Part shown: piece after piece, positions 28,661-36,730 of the stretch
Position numbering within the stretch: the stretch's first letter is position 1
How the letters are laid out: every line of letters starts with the position of its first letter
Assembly (NCBI GenBank): GCA_019359615.1
Contig: JAHHHA010000007.1
Span: 1-64,000, forward strand
From: Cyanosarcina radialis HA8281-LM2
Lineage (GTDB): Bacteria; Cyanobacteriota; Cyanobacteriia; Cyanobacteriales; CCAP-1448
Reading direction: 5' to 3'
DNA length: 64,000 nt
Position numbers and translations under genes: made by a program
The notes under the pieces: generated by a model
The model's input: the letters and a program-made list of their open reading frames with translations, nothing else
What the model was told of the DNA's origin: nothing
Database searches by the model: none

Positions 28661-30388
28661 ATGATTACCACCAAACCCCGCGACGTTCAAGTATTCCCCC
28701 TTAGCCCAGATACTACTATATTGCGATCGCGCACTTGGGATCGGCTCAAATTCGAGATCGAGTACGCCCTTGCTAGAGGCACAACCGCCAATTCTTATGT
28801 CATCAAAGGTGACAAAACTGCCCTTTTCGATCCCCCAGGCGAATCGTTTACCGAGATTTTCCTAGCCGGATTGCAACAGCGATTCGACCTCAAACAGCTA
28901 GATTATGTAATTTTGGGACACGTCAATCCTAACCGGGCGTTTACTATCAAAGCTTTACTAGATTTGGCCCCTCAAATTACTTTTGTTTGTTCCAATCCTG
29001 GGGCGATCGCGTTGCGTTCTTTGTTGGAAGATCGAGAGTTAAAAATTGTCACGATCAAAGGTGAAGAAACTCTCGATTTAGGGCAAGGCCATCACCTGCA
29101 ATTCGTTCTGACTCCCAGTCCCCGCTGGCCCGATAGCATTTGCACTTACGACCCGAAAACGGAAATTCTGTTTACCGATAAGCTCTTTGGAGCGCATATC
29201 TGCGGCGATCAAGTCCTAGATGAAGGGTTTTTGGTGTTTCAAGAAGATCGGCGCTACTATTTCGACTGTTTGATGGCTGCCCATGCGCGGCAAACCGAAA
29301 CAGCTTTAGAAAAATTGAGCGAACTACCAGCTAAAATCTATGCTACGGGACACGGCCCTTTGGTACGCTATGGTTTGGTTTCTCTAACTCAGGATTATCG
29401 CAAGTGGAGTCGGCAGCAACAAGAAAAGGAAATCCAGGTGGCGCTGATTTATGCTTCCGCTTATGGAAATACGGCCACTGTAGCCCAGGCGATCGCGCGG
29501 GGATTGACAAAAGCTGGTGTAGCTGTGGAAACGATTAACAGCGAGTTTGCCGAACCAGCAGAAATTCAAGCAGCAGTGGAAAAAGCAGCGGGTTTCATCA
29601 TCGGTTCGCCCACGTTAGGAGGCCACGCCCCGACACCGATCCAAACTGCTTTGGGAATCGTTCTAGCGACGGCTTCTAAAACTAAACTGGCGGGGGTATT
29701 CGGTTCCTACGGTTGGAGTGGAGAAGCGATCGACTTGCTTGAAGGTAAATTAAGCGATGCGGGATACAATTTTGGCTTCGAGCCGATTCGGGTGAAGTTT
29801 AAACCGACGGATGCAACGCTGAAATACTGCGAGGAAGCTGGTACGGACTTTGCCCAAGCCTTGAAAAAGGCGCAGAAAGTTCGCGTCCCTCGGCAACCAG
29901 TGAGTCAGTCGCAAGCCGATCGCACGGAACAAGCCGTCGGGCGAATTGTCGGTTCTATGTGCGTCGTCACCACCAAACGCGAAGAACTCACCGGGGCGAT
30001 GTTGGCTTCTTGGGTGAGTCAAGCTACTTTTAACCCTCCCGGATTGACGGTGGCGGTGGCTAAAGATCGGGCGATCGAATCGTTGATGTATCCAGGTGAT
30101 GGCTTCGTTCTCAATATTCTGGCCCAAGGGAACCACATCGGTCTAATGAAACACTTCCTCAAGCCTTTCGGCCCTGGAGAAGAGCGATTTGGTGAGATTG
30201 CTACCCAAGAAGCTGAAAATGGCTCGAAAATCCTGAACGATGCCCTGGCTTATTTGGAATGCACGGTCGATCGGCGGATGGAATGCGGCGATCACTGGCT
30301 GGTTTACGCTGTAGTCGAAAAAGGCAAAGTCTTACAAGCTAATGGCTTAACTGCCGTCCACCAGCGCAAATCTGGCAGCCATTATTAA
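28661..30388 (+). CDS. flv1: flavodiiron protein Flv1
   Basis: The 575-residue partner of Flv3 has the same three domains. In the diiron domain the ligand motif reads GHVNPNR instead of HxExDH. These non-canonical ligands are characteristic of Flv1. The flavodoxin domain (SAYGNTATVAQAIARGL, GVFGSYGWSGEA) and the reductase domain are intact. Flv1 and Flv3 are needed together for Mehler-like O2 photoreduction. ATG 28661 is chosen over TTG 28655. The last 135 bases belong to the first unit of a three-copy tandem repeat. Confidence 0.92.
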   Translation: MITTKPRDVQVFPLSPDTTILRSRTWDRLKFEIEYALARGTTANSYVIKGDKTALFDPPGESFTEIFLAGLQQRFDLKQLDYVILGHVNPNRAFTIKALLDLAPQITFVCSNPGAIALRSLLEDRELKIVTIKGEETLDLGQGHHLQFVLTPSPRWPDSICTYDPKTEILFTDKLFGAHICGDQVLDEGFLVFQEDRRYYFDCLMAAHARQTETALEKLSELPAKIYATGHGPLVRYGLVSLTQDYRKWSRQQQEKEIQVALIYASAYGNTATVAQAIARGLTKAGVAVETINSEFAEPAEIQAAVEKAAGFIIGSPTLGGHAPTPIQTALGIVLATASKTKLAGVFGSYGWSGEAIDLLEGKLSDAGYNFGFEPIRVKFKPTDATLKYCEEAGTDFAQALKKAQKVRVPRQPVSQSQADRTEQAVGRIVGSMCVVTTKREELTGAMLASWVSQATFNPPGLTVAVAKDRAIESLMYPGDGFVLNILAQGNHIGLMKHFLKPFGPGEERFGEIATQEAENGSKILNDALAYLECTVDRRMECGDHWLVYAVVEKGKVLQANGLTAVHQRKSGSHY

Positions 30389-30688
30389 GCGATCGAACTT
30401 CGAATGCACGGTTGGCCAGCGGATGGAATGCGGCGATCGCTGGCTGGTTTACGCTGTAGTCGAAAAAGGCAAAGTCTTACAAGCTAATGGCTTAACCGCC
30501 GTTCACCAGCGCAAATCTGGCAGCCATTATTAAGCGATCGAACTTGGAATGCACGGTTGGCCAGCGGATGGAATGCGGCGATCGCTGGCTGGTTTACGCT
30601 GTAGTCGAAAAAGGCAAAGTCTTACAAGCTAATGGCTTAACTGCCGTCCACCAGCGCAAATCTGGCAGCCATTATTAAGCGATCGAAC
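30254..30688. repeat. 145-bp tandem repeat x3 derived from the flv1 3' end
   Basis: The units are 30254-30398, 30399-30543 and 30544-30688, each exactly 145 bp. Unit 1 is the true end of flv1 including its stop. Units 2 and 3 follow the stop and are not translated with it. They share differences from unit 1 (GTTGGCCAGCGG, GATCGCTGG), so they arose by later amplification of a diverged copy. Confidence 0.95.
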
Positions 30689-30704
30689 AGAAATATCGAT
30701 CGTT

Positions 30705-31439
30705 TTAGCTCTTAGTCATTTGCGATATATCTGGCAGTTCGATCGCTTCTTTTTCTGTTTCCTTCACGTATAGCGGCAAGCGAAGCGGTTGCGGTTTTTC
30801 TAGAGAGCAGCTAGCTACAGGTAAAGTCCGCTCTAAGTCTTCTAGAGGTCTGGGAATTACCATCACGGCGTTCAACCCACCGATGCGTTCGGCTTCATAC
30901 ATTCCAGCTTCTACGGCTACAGCTACGTTAGCCACAGTTCCTCGGACGATCGCCGTACATAAACCAGCCCCAATCAGTTCGTAGGCAGTAAATTGAACGT
31001 CTGCCGATTTCAGCATCATGTCAACCGCTCCTACCATGGCAGGAAAGCCCCAAGTTTCTAATAACCCAATAGCTAAATTGCTGGGGCGCGTACTACCGTT
31101 CTGCTGCGCCAATAACGACAACCGACTGCCAATAGGCAGCACTGCTTCTAAATTGGCTAACGGTCTGGGGATAATCGAACTAGAAACTAACTGACCGAAT
31201 TGTTCGGCAATCTCAACTCCCTCTCGGACCGCCAATCGCACGTCAGAAATTCCACCTCTGACTATGGCGGTGCAGTGGCCGTCGCCGATTTTTTCGTACC
31301 CCATCAGCACCACCCCAGACGATTTCAGCATCATGTCAGCAGTACCCACGATCGCTGGAAAACTGCGAGTCGATACCAACCCTAATGCAGTGCCCTCAAC
31401 GTCTTTCTGCCGCTCTGGTTTGTAGATTTTGCTCTTCAT
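30705..31439 (-). CDS. ccmO: carboxysome shell protein CcmO (tandem BMC domains)
   Basis: This 244-residue protein has two fused bacterial-microcompartment domains, about 17-100 (ALGLVSTRSFPAIVGTADMM) and 122-205 (AIGLLETWGFPAMVGAVDMM). A C-terminal extension of about 35 residues follows. CcmO is a pseudohexameric trimer needed to close the beta-carboxysome shell. It is the most downstream ccm gene here, separated from ccmN by an unrelated gene pair. Confidence 0.93.
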   Translation of the reverse strand: MKSKIYKPERQKDVEGTALGLVSTRSFPAIVGTADMMLKSSGVVLMGYEKIGDGHCTAIVRGGISDVRLAVREGVEIAEQFGQLVSSSIIPRPLANLEAVLPIGSRLSLLAQQNGSTRPSNLAIGLLETWGFPAMVGAVDMMLKSADVQFTAYELIGAGLCTAIVRGTVANVAVAVEAGMYEAERIGGLNAVMVIPRPLEDLERTLPVASCSLEKPQPLRLPLYVKETEKEAIELPDISQMTKS

Positions 31440-31583
31440 TTAAGCTTAGAGATTGGGGTCGATACGTGCTACCGCACAGGCTACCGCCAACGCTTTGGCA
31501 ATAAAAATTGGTGATTTCAGAAGTAGTCTAACACTTTTGCTTGAGAAAGCTCTTTGAGGCGATCGTTAAAGGATCGCTTGCTC

Positions 31584-31961
31584 CTAAATATTATTGGGCA
31601 ACGCTTCGATCGTCACCAACCCACCCTCGATTGCGTCTATTTGTAATCGATACCCGCCCAACAAGCTCATTCCCACCAATGGCTCTGTCTCTGCTGCATC
31701 GATCTCGATCTCTCGGTATTGCCCATTCCAAATAACCGTCGCATTATAAACATCAAACACAGTTTCACTGCCATCGCCTAATGTCGCTCGGTCGCGATAG
31801 CTCCAAGGTAGTTCGAGTTCCTCAATGATGGCGTTTGGCAAGCTCAAGAAGCCTGTAAATCCTGTATCAATTACACCATTAACCGATTTGAGTTTACCGT
31901 TATCACTAGCAACCACAGCCACGATCGCTTCATAGCTAGCATTGACGTATCCCTGCATCAT
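31584..31961 (-). CDS. retropepsin-like clan AA aspartyl protease
   Basis: This 125-residue single-domain protein has the aspartyl-protease signature GVIDTGFTGFLSLP near 29-42 and a second conserved LVGMSLLGGYRLQID near 91-105. This is the cyanobacterial COG5550-like retropepsin family, expected to act as a dimer. It overlaps the upstream partner by 4 bases (ATGA). Its position between ccmN and ccmO is unusual. The function of such pairs is unknown, and a regulatory or toxin-like module is possible. Confidence 0.82.
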   Translation of the reverse strand: MMQGYVNASYEAIVAVVASDNGKLKSVNGVIDTGFTGFLSLPNAIIEELELPWSYRDRATLGDGSETVFDVYNATVIWNGQYREIEIDAAETEPLVGMSLLGGYRLQIDAIEGGLVTIEALPNNI

Positions 31962-32233
31962 AGAGCGTCTTTCAAGCTTCGCGCGCCAAATCGGCGAACA
32001 GCACGGTAGCCGATCCGAATCACCCAGGGTTGGGCATCGGGCAAACGTTCGTAGAGTCGCCGAGCGGCAGTCATGGTGTCATCAGCAAGCTCGAAGGCTC
32101 CGGTTTCAATGTCGATTGCCACAATCTTGCCGCGATTGCCTTCCTCGACTTGAGGACGGACCTGAGATTCATAAATCTCATCACCACGTCGGGCAAATTC
32201 CTCTTTGCTATAACGGGGTTGTCGAATTGTCAT
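31958..32233 (-). CDS. small partner protein of the aspartyl protease
   Basis: This 91-residue protein reads RYSKEEFARRGDEIYES, GKIVAIDIETGAFELADD and a basic C-terminus. I recognise it only as a small protein often found beside COG5550-type proteases in cyanobacteria. A VAIDIETG strand followed by acidic residues suggests a compact antitoxin-like fold, which is inference. It is translationally coupled to the protease gene and probably co-transcribed with ccmN. Confidence 0.7.
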   Translation of the reverse strand: MTIRQPRYSKEEFARRGDEIYESQVRPQVEEGNRGKIVAIDIETGAFELADDTMTAARRLYERLPDAQPWVIRIGYRAVRRFGARSLKDAL

Positions 32234-32337
32234 CGCTTTTTCGTCCCAAATCCAGTTTTAAAATGTCGTTGATTCTTTAGTCCGCGCAGGCGGAAGCAAG
32301 TTTGTATAGCTGCGGTTTCGACCGCCTAGCTATTTTT

Positions 32338-32943
32338 CTAGGTCCCATCCCCTTCAAGCTGGGGAGGTGGATCTGAGGGCAATGAAGTTAAGGCATTTCT
32401 ATGAGGAAACAAACTCTCTAGCATTCGGTTGAGATGAGCTTGCCCGTAAACTTGAGTTTTAGTTTTTTGAATGGAAATCGACGTAGTTTCAGCCAAAGCA
32501 GACTTATTGCTTTCTGGAGTCAAATCTTCTGGCTGCGGGTTTGGTGGTGTAACTTCAGACTTATTATTGGCATTTGAGAGATCCGGACTCGGCCTGCCCA
32601 TTTCTCCTATCAAGGAACCAGGCGAAACCACTTGCTGGGCGGCGATCGAGCGATCGATAATTGTGGTCGTCGAACCGATGCAGGCATTGGCTCCAATTTT
32701 GGCACTACCAATTACTAACACCCCCGCACCGATAACGGCTCCGGTTTCGATTTCGATCGCCCCGCCCCGCGCGTGCAGGATCGCTCCCATACCGATACAG
32801 GCTCCAGCGGCGATTTTAATTCGACTGTCAGACTCGGCTTGCAAGATTACTCCAGGGGCAATAGCGGCACTAGGATCGATCTCGACATCGCCACTTACAC
32901 AAGTCTTCAAATCTCTATTTAGCTGTAGTGGCGGCAAATACAT
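32338..32943 (-). CDS. ccmN: carboxysome assembly protein CcmN
   Basis: The 201-residue protein has a left-handed beta-helix of hexapeptide repeats (about 20-120, with GACIGMGAILHARGGAIEI). A proline-rich linker follows. The amphipathic encapsulation peptide YGQAHLNRMLESLF near 166-179 recruits shell proteins. CcmN bridges the CcmM-Rubisco core to CcmK. ATG 32943 (MYLPPLQL) is chosen over the upstream 33024, because the extra 27 residues are translated from an intergenic repeat and relatives start at MxLPPL. Confidence 0.9.
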   Translation of the reverse strand: MYLPPLQLNRDLKTCVSGDVEIDPSAAIAPGVILQAESDSRIKIAAGACIGMGAILHARGGAIEIETGAVIGAGVLVIGSAKIGANACIGSTTTIIDRSIAAQQVVSPGSLIGEMGRPSPDLSNANNKSEVTPPNPQPEDLTPESNKSALAETTSISIQKTKTQVYGQAHLNRMLESLFPHRNALTSLPSDPPPQLEGDGT

Positions 32944-33045
32944 TGGCACTGCTCTAGGAGGGAGGGAAGAGGGGAGTTCGGAGTTCGGAAGAAAGGAGTA
33001 TGCGCCGAGCGCAGGCTGCGCCAACGGAATTCAGAGTTATTTTTA

Positions 33046-33118
33046 ACTCCACACTCCACACTCCACACTCCACACTTCCTACAACACTCCACACTCAACA
33101 CTTAACACTCAACACTTT
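33046..33118. repeat. heptamer tandem repeats between ccmM and ccmN
   Basis: ACTCCAC occurs four times at 33046-33073. CACTCAA/CACTTAA units follow at 33092-33112. These are short tandemly repeated repetitive (STRR) type sequences. Confidence 0.9.
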
Positions 33119-33120
33119 CT

Positions 33121-34758
33121 TCAGGGTTGCTGGATAATCTTCTCCAACACCCGCCGTTTGGCTTTGGGATCGATGCCGATCAAGCGGACGTATTCGCCAG
33201 CGTGTTCCGCTAAGGCTTCCGATAAAGCCGCCACGACATCTGACTCGCGATTTCCCGAAATTGCCGTACCGCTTTTCCAAGAGCTAGTCCGAAAACGCCT
33301 TTCGTCGGCATATTCCCAACCAATTCGACTTCCTTGAGCCAGCAGAGAACGTACTTGATCCACCACCTCGCGACTCAATCCTTGACTGGAAGCTGCCCCA
33401 TAACTGCCGTTATTCTGAGCTTCCGATCGACCTCCCGGTGAGTAGGTAGCACTAGATTGACTTGGTACCGGCCCGCCAGGTTGTTGGATTATCATTTCGA
33501 GGACGCGGCGCTTGGCTTTAGAATCGATGCCGATCAACCGGACGTATTCGCCCTCGTGTTCGGCTAAAGCTTCAGACAAAGCACCTAACACCTCTGACTC
33601 CCGGTTGGCAGCAATGGGAGTGCCGCTTTTCCAAGAGCTTGTACGGAAGCGGCGTTCGTCGGCGTGTTCCGTCCCGATGCGGTAGCCTTGGGATAAGAGC
33701 GATCGCACCTGTTCGACGACCTCAGAACTCAAACCGCTGCTACTTAAAGATGTAGAAGCTGGCGATTGGTATTTAACTTTAGAGGCATTACCACCAGATG
33801 AATTGACGACTTGCCCGTCAGAGCGTTGAATCGTCATTTCTGATATCCGGCGTTTATTTTTGGTATCAATGCCGAACATCCGCACGTATTCTCCAGAATG
33901 GGCTGCCATACAGCTTTCTAAAGCCTGCAATGCTTCTCTTTCCGTTCTGGCAGTAATTGGAGAACAACTGGCCCAAGAACTGGCACGGAACCGCCGAGCA
34001 TCGGCGTGTTCGGTCCCGATTTGATACCCTTGATTGATTAAGGAGCGCACTAGCTCCACAGCATCTTGATTTAAATTTGTAGTTGACATAGCAGGACTTG
34101 GACTAGAATTGGGGCGATCGAGGTCGATCGGATTTAGCTCGTCCCGAATCGGGGCAATGCAGGCAATATCTCCAGCACAGCGATAGCCAGAGCGTAAAGC
34201 GTCGTTGATGCCGATGACGTGAGTAGCAAATTTGAGATCTTCTTGCTGCACGTCCGGCAGGCGATCGGCTTGCTGCTGATTAGTAATAATCGAACCCGAA
34301 GGTATATACTTACCTGGAGGAATTTCCACATCCTGAATCAGGACGTGCATCATCACAATGCAGCCGCTATTCACCCGCGCGTTAAATACGGTCGAGCGAA
34401 AGCCGATAAAACAATCATCGCCCACGTAGGCTGGCCCGTGAATTAAGGCCATGTGGGCGATAGAACAATTTTTACCGATCCATACCGAGTAACGTTCGCG
34501 ATCGTCGCCAACGATCCGACCTTCCTCTAAGCCATGGATGACTACGCCATCTTGAACGTTAGTGTTTTCACCGATATGAAAAGGGGTGCCTTCATCAGCG
34601 CGAATGGAAGTACCTGGAGCGACCAGAACGTTCGGTCCGATCCGCACGTCCCCAATAATGTTGGAAAAAGAGTGGACGAAAGCACTCTCATGAATTGTCG
34701 GCTCAGCCAAACTTCTCGACCAAGGCGTTGGTGGAGCCGCTTGAGCGCGGACTGCCAT
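33121..34758 (-). CDS. ccmM: carboxysome scaffold CcmM with three RbcS-like domains
   Basis: This 545-residue protein has an N-terminal gamma-carbonic-anhydrase domain with His75, His102 and His107 as predicted zinc ligands, plus Cys194 and Cys200. Three Rubisco-small-subunit-like modules follow at about 229-313, 343-427 and 461-545. Only the first module has cysteines (Cys265 and Cys283), matching the redox-sensitive pair described for Synechococcus CcmM. An internal ATG at codon 224 (34089) could start the short M35-type form, though no clear ribosome site precedes it. TTAGGAGAAA precedes the main start. Confidence 0.94.
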   Translation of the reverse strand: MAVRAQAAPPTPWSRSLAEPTIHESAFVHSFSNIIGDVRIGPNVLVAPGTSIRADEGTPFHIGENTNVQDGVVIHGLEEGRIVGDDRERYSVWIGKNCSIAHMALIHGPAYVGDDCFIGFRSTVFNARVNSGCIVMMHVLIQDVEIPPGKYIPSGSIITNQQQADRLPDVQQEDLKFATHVIGINDALRSGYRCAGDIACIAPIRDELNPIDLDRPNSSPSPAMSTTNLNQDAVELVRSLINQGYQIGTEHADARRFRASSWASCSPITARTEREALQALESCMAAHSGEYVRMFGIDTKNKRRISEMTIQRSDGQVVNSSGGNASKVKYQSPASTSLSSSGLSSEVVEQVRSLLSQGYRIGTEHADERRFRTSSWKSGTPIAANRESEVLGALSEALAEHEGEYVRLIGIDSKAKRRVLEMIIQQPGGPVPSQSSATYSPGGRSEAQNNGSYGAASSQGLSREVVDQVRSLLAQGSRIGWEYADERRFRTSSWKSGTAISGNRESDVVAALSEALAEHAGEYVRLIGIDPKAKRRVLEKIIQQP

Positions 34759-34853
34759 AACCGAATTTCTCCTAACTGAAACACAAGGACCTATGGGATT
34801 AATAGCCAGTAATTAGCAAGCAGTTAGAAGTAAAAAGCCCAGAACCATTCTTA

Positions 34854-34888
34854 ACTTATTACTTATTACTTATTACTTATTACTTATT
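34854..34888. repeat. heptamer ACTTATT x5 between ccmL and ccmM
   Basis: Five perfect copies of ACTTATT lie in the gap. The same heptamer appears three times at 59433-59453. Confidence 0.95.
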
Positions 34889-34893
34889 ACCCC

Positions 34894-35196
34894 TTACCGT
34901 AATTGGTCTTTTTTGCTGTAGAGCGATCGATTGCCTACATTAACGGTGTCAATAATTCCCACTACCATGGCATCTAGAGGGCGCTGTTCGTTACCAGGAA
35001 TTTGACGGGCGGCACTACCACGGCTGACTAGCACCCACTCATCTATTCCTGCTCCCACGCTATCGGCAGCTACCTCGTATTTGGGTAGCAAGCGACCTTC
35101 CTCATCGATAAATTGCACTAACAGGAACTTAGAGCCTCTCAGACTTGGGTCTTTCTGCGTACTAACGACCGTACCGCGAACTAGAGCGATTTGCAT
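34894..35196 (-). CDS. ccmL: carboxysome vertex protein CcmL
   Basis: This 100-residue EutN/CcmL-type protein forms pentamers at the shell vertices. It starts MQIALVRGTVVSTQK and has KFLLVQFIDEEG and AADSVGAGIDEWVLV. It follows ccmK1 by 5 bases with no strong ribosome site, which suggests coupled translation. Confidence 0.94.
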   Translation of the reverse strand: MQIALVRGTVVSTQKDPSLRGSKFLLVQFIDEEGRLLPKYEVAADSVGAGIDEWVLVSRGSAARQIPGNEQRPLDAMVVGIIDTVNVGNRSLYSKKDQLR

Positions 35197-35201
35197 TCAG
35201 C

Positions 35202-35543
35202 TTATGGGCGGTTGAGGGGACGAATGGCATTGGTGCTTTCGCGGAACTGTTCTACTTCTTCGGTGTAACGAATGGGTAGAACGTATTCGAGGTTTTCGTG
35301 AGGACGAGCGATGATGTGGGTAGACAGCAATTGTCCGCCGTTGACTCGCTTGATCGATTCAATGCCAGCGGCAACTGAGGCTTGCACTTCCGAAACGTCT
35401 CCACGCACGATCACGGTCACGCGCCCGGTGCCGATTTTTTCATAACCGACTAAAGTTACTCGTGCGGCTTTCACCATCGCGTCAGCAGCTTCCACCACGG
35501 CTGGGAAACCTAGAGTTTCTACCATTCCTACAGCAATAGACAT
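35202..35543 (-). CDS. ccmK1: carboxysome shell protein CcmK1
   Basis: This 113-residue single-BMC-domain hexameric shell protein has [31 protein letters not shown] (positions about 23-53, conserved parts VGYEKIG and VRGDVSEV), with the pore loop KIGTG. It is longer than the upstream paralog because of a C-terminal extension after EQFRES. CGGAG precedes the ATG. The assignment as K1 rests on order and tail length. Confidence 0.9.
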   Translation of the reverse strand: MSIAVGMVETLGFPAVVEAADAMVKAARVTLVGYEKIGTGRVTVIVRGDVSEVQASVAAGIESIKRVNGGQLLSTHIIARPHENLEYVLPIRYTEEVEQFRESTNAIRPLNRP

Positions 35544-35667
35544 CTTTTTGACTCCGTAATTAAACTTGGAAAAATTTAGTGAAATTTGTCGTCAGTCATT
35601 AGTTAATTAGCCTGACATCGGCTTTTTGACTGGACGCTGAGCTTGTCGAAGCGTTGACTTGAAGCAC

Positions 35668-35979
35668 CTACCAGGTGCGGAACTGTTCCACCTCTTCGGT
35701 GTAGCGAATGGGTAGGACGTATTCGAGGTTTTCATGGGGACGGGCAATGATGTGAGTAGATACTACTTCGCCACCGTTCACCCGATTAGCCGATTCAATG
35801 CCAGCGGCGACTGAGGCTTGGACTTCCGAAACATCCCCGCGCACGATCACCGTCACCAGACCGCTGCCAATTTTTTCATACCCTACCAGCGTTACCCGTG
35901 CCGCTTTCACCATGGCATCTGCGGCTTCAACCACAGCGGGAAACCCTTTCGTTTCAATCATTCCAACCGCAATTGGCAT
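35668..35979 (-). CDS. ccmK2: carboxysome shell protein CcmK2
   Basis: This 103-residue hexameric BMC protein is the major facet component. The pore loop is KIGSG, followed by [16 protein letters not shown]. It ends at EQFRTW, as K2 proteins do. AAGGAGAT precedes the ATG. It is the first gene of the minus-strand ccm operon and faces ndhF3 across a 751-base promoter region. Confidence 0.92.
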   Translation of the reverse strand: MPIAVGMIETKGFPAVVEAADAMVKAARVTLVGYEKIGSGLVTVIVRGDVSEVQASVAAGIESANRVNGGEVVSTHIIARPHENLEYVLPIRYTEEVEQFRTW

Positions 35980-36730
35980 TGTTATCGATCTCCTTGAGAT
36001 AAGCTACGTCGAGCAAATTTAGATTTTGCTACTCTTTTGGAAAAAACACGACGAAAATGCCCATATTGGATTCGAGCAAATCATCTACAATTGTCTATTC
36101 TCAGCATAGGTAAGCTTGGCTTCATTGGCAATATAAATCTTTATGATATTTTTTTATTTAAATTATTTATTAAACTTAACACCCTTAGCGCATTTAGATT
36201 TAGGGAGCGTGTTTATTTGGCGATCGCTGATGCTTTATAATTTCTTTATGAGTTACATTGCCAGACTAGATTATTCTCGATGACTGTCAGCAGCGGTAAG
36301 GATTAATACCTAGTCTGAGGTTTGAATTTAAACGGTTGCAGGGTGGGAAAGAGCCGACGATCGCCGATATTTCCGACCTGGATTTTGCCATTTAAAATTT
36401 ATCTAGATCGGCAAAATTTTGCTCGATTGCTGTTAGTAATAAATAAGATTTAAACTTGGTATGGGGATCGGTAAGTGGCGATCGCCAGTCTCATTATTCC
36501 TAAGTGGATCGACGCTAAACGGTTATATAAGCTGGACTTAGAGCAGCGATCGGGGATATTTTGTCATCCAGCATTTATACGTATATAGCTCAAAGTTAAG
36601 ATAAACTGAATACTTAAATTGAGGTTGTTAATATCGCGTCTTAGAGGAATTCCTAAGCGTCAAGCAAGCATTCGAGCTTTTTTATTCGCATTCTTTCAGT
36701 TGACTTAGCAATTTTATTTGGCAAATTTCC
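35980..36730. promoter_or_regulatory. divergent ccm / ndhF3 control region
   Basis: This non-coding AT-rich region of 751 bases separates ccmK2 and ndhF3, so both promoters must lie here. Several short palindromic AT segments are visible, for example around 36240-36290 and 36595-36650. I cannot assign a specific LysR (NdhR/CmpR) box by eye. No convincing gene is present. Confidence 0.6.

Noticed and set aside
30254-30688. CRISPR-like array
   Set aside because: The 145-bp units are contiguous without spacers and are copies of the flv1 3' end.
32944-33024. Upstream start extending CcmN by 27 residues
   Set aside because: The added residues are translated from repeat DNA, and CcmN relatives begin at the MYLPPL position (32943).
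36037-36240. Small frame in the ccm/ndhF3 control region
   Set aside because: AT-rich, no ribosome site, no family resemblance.
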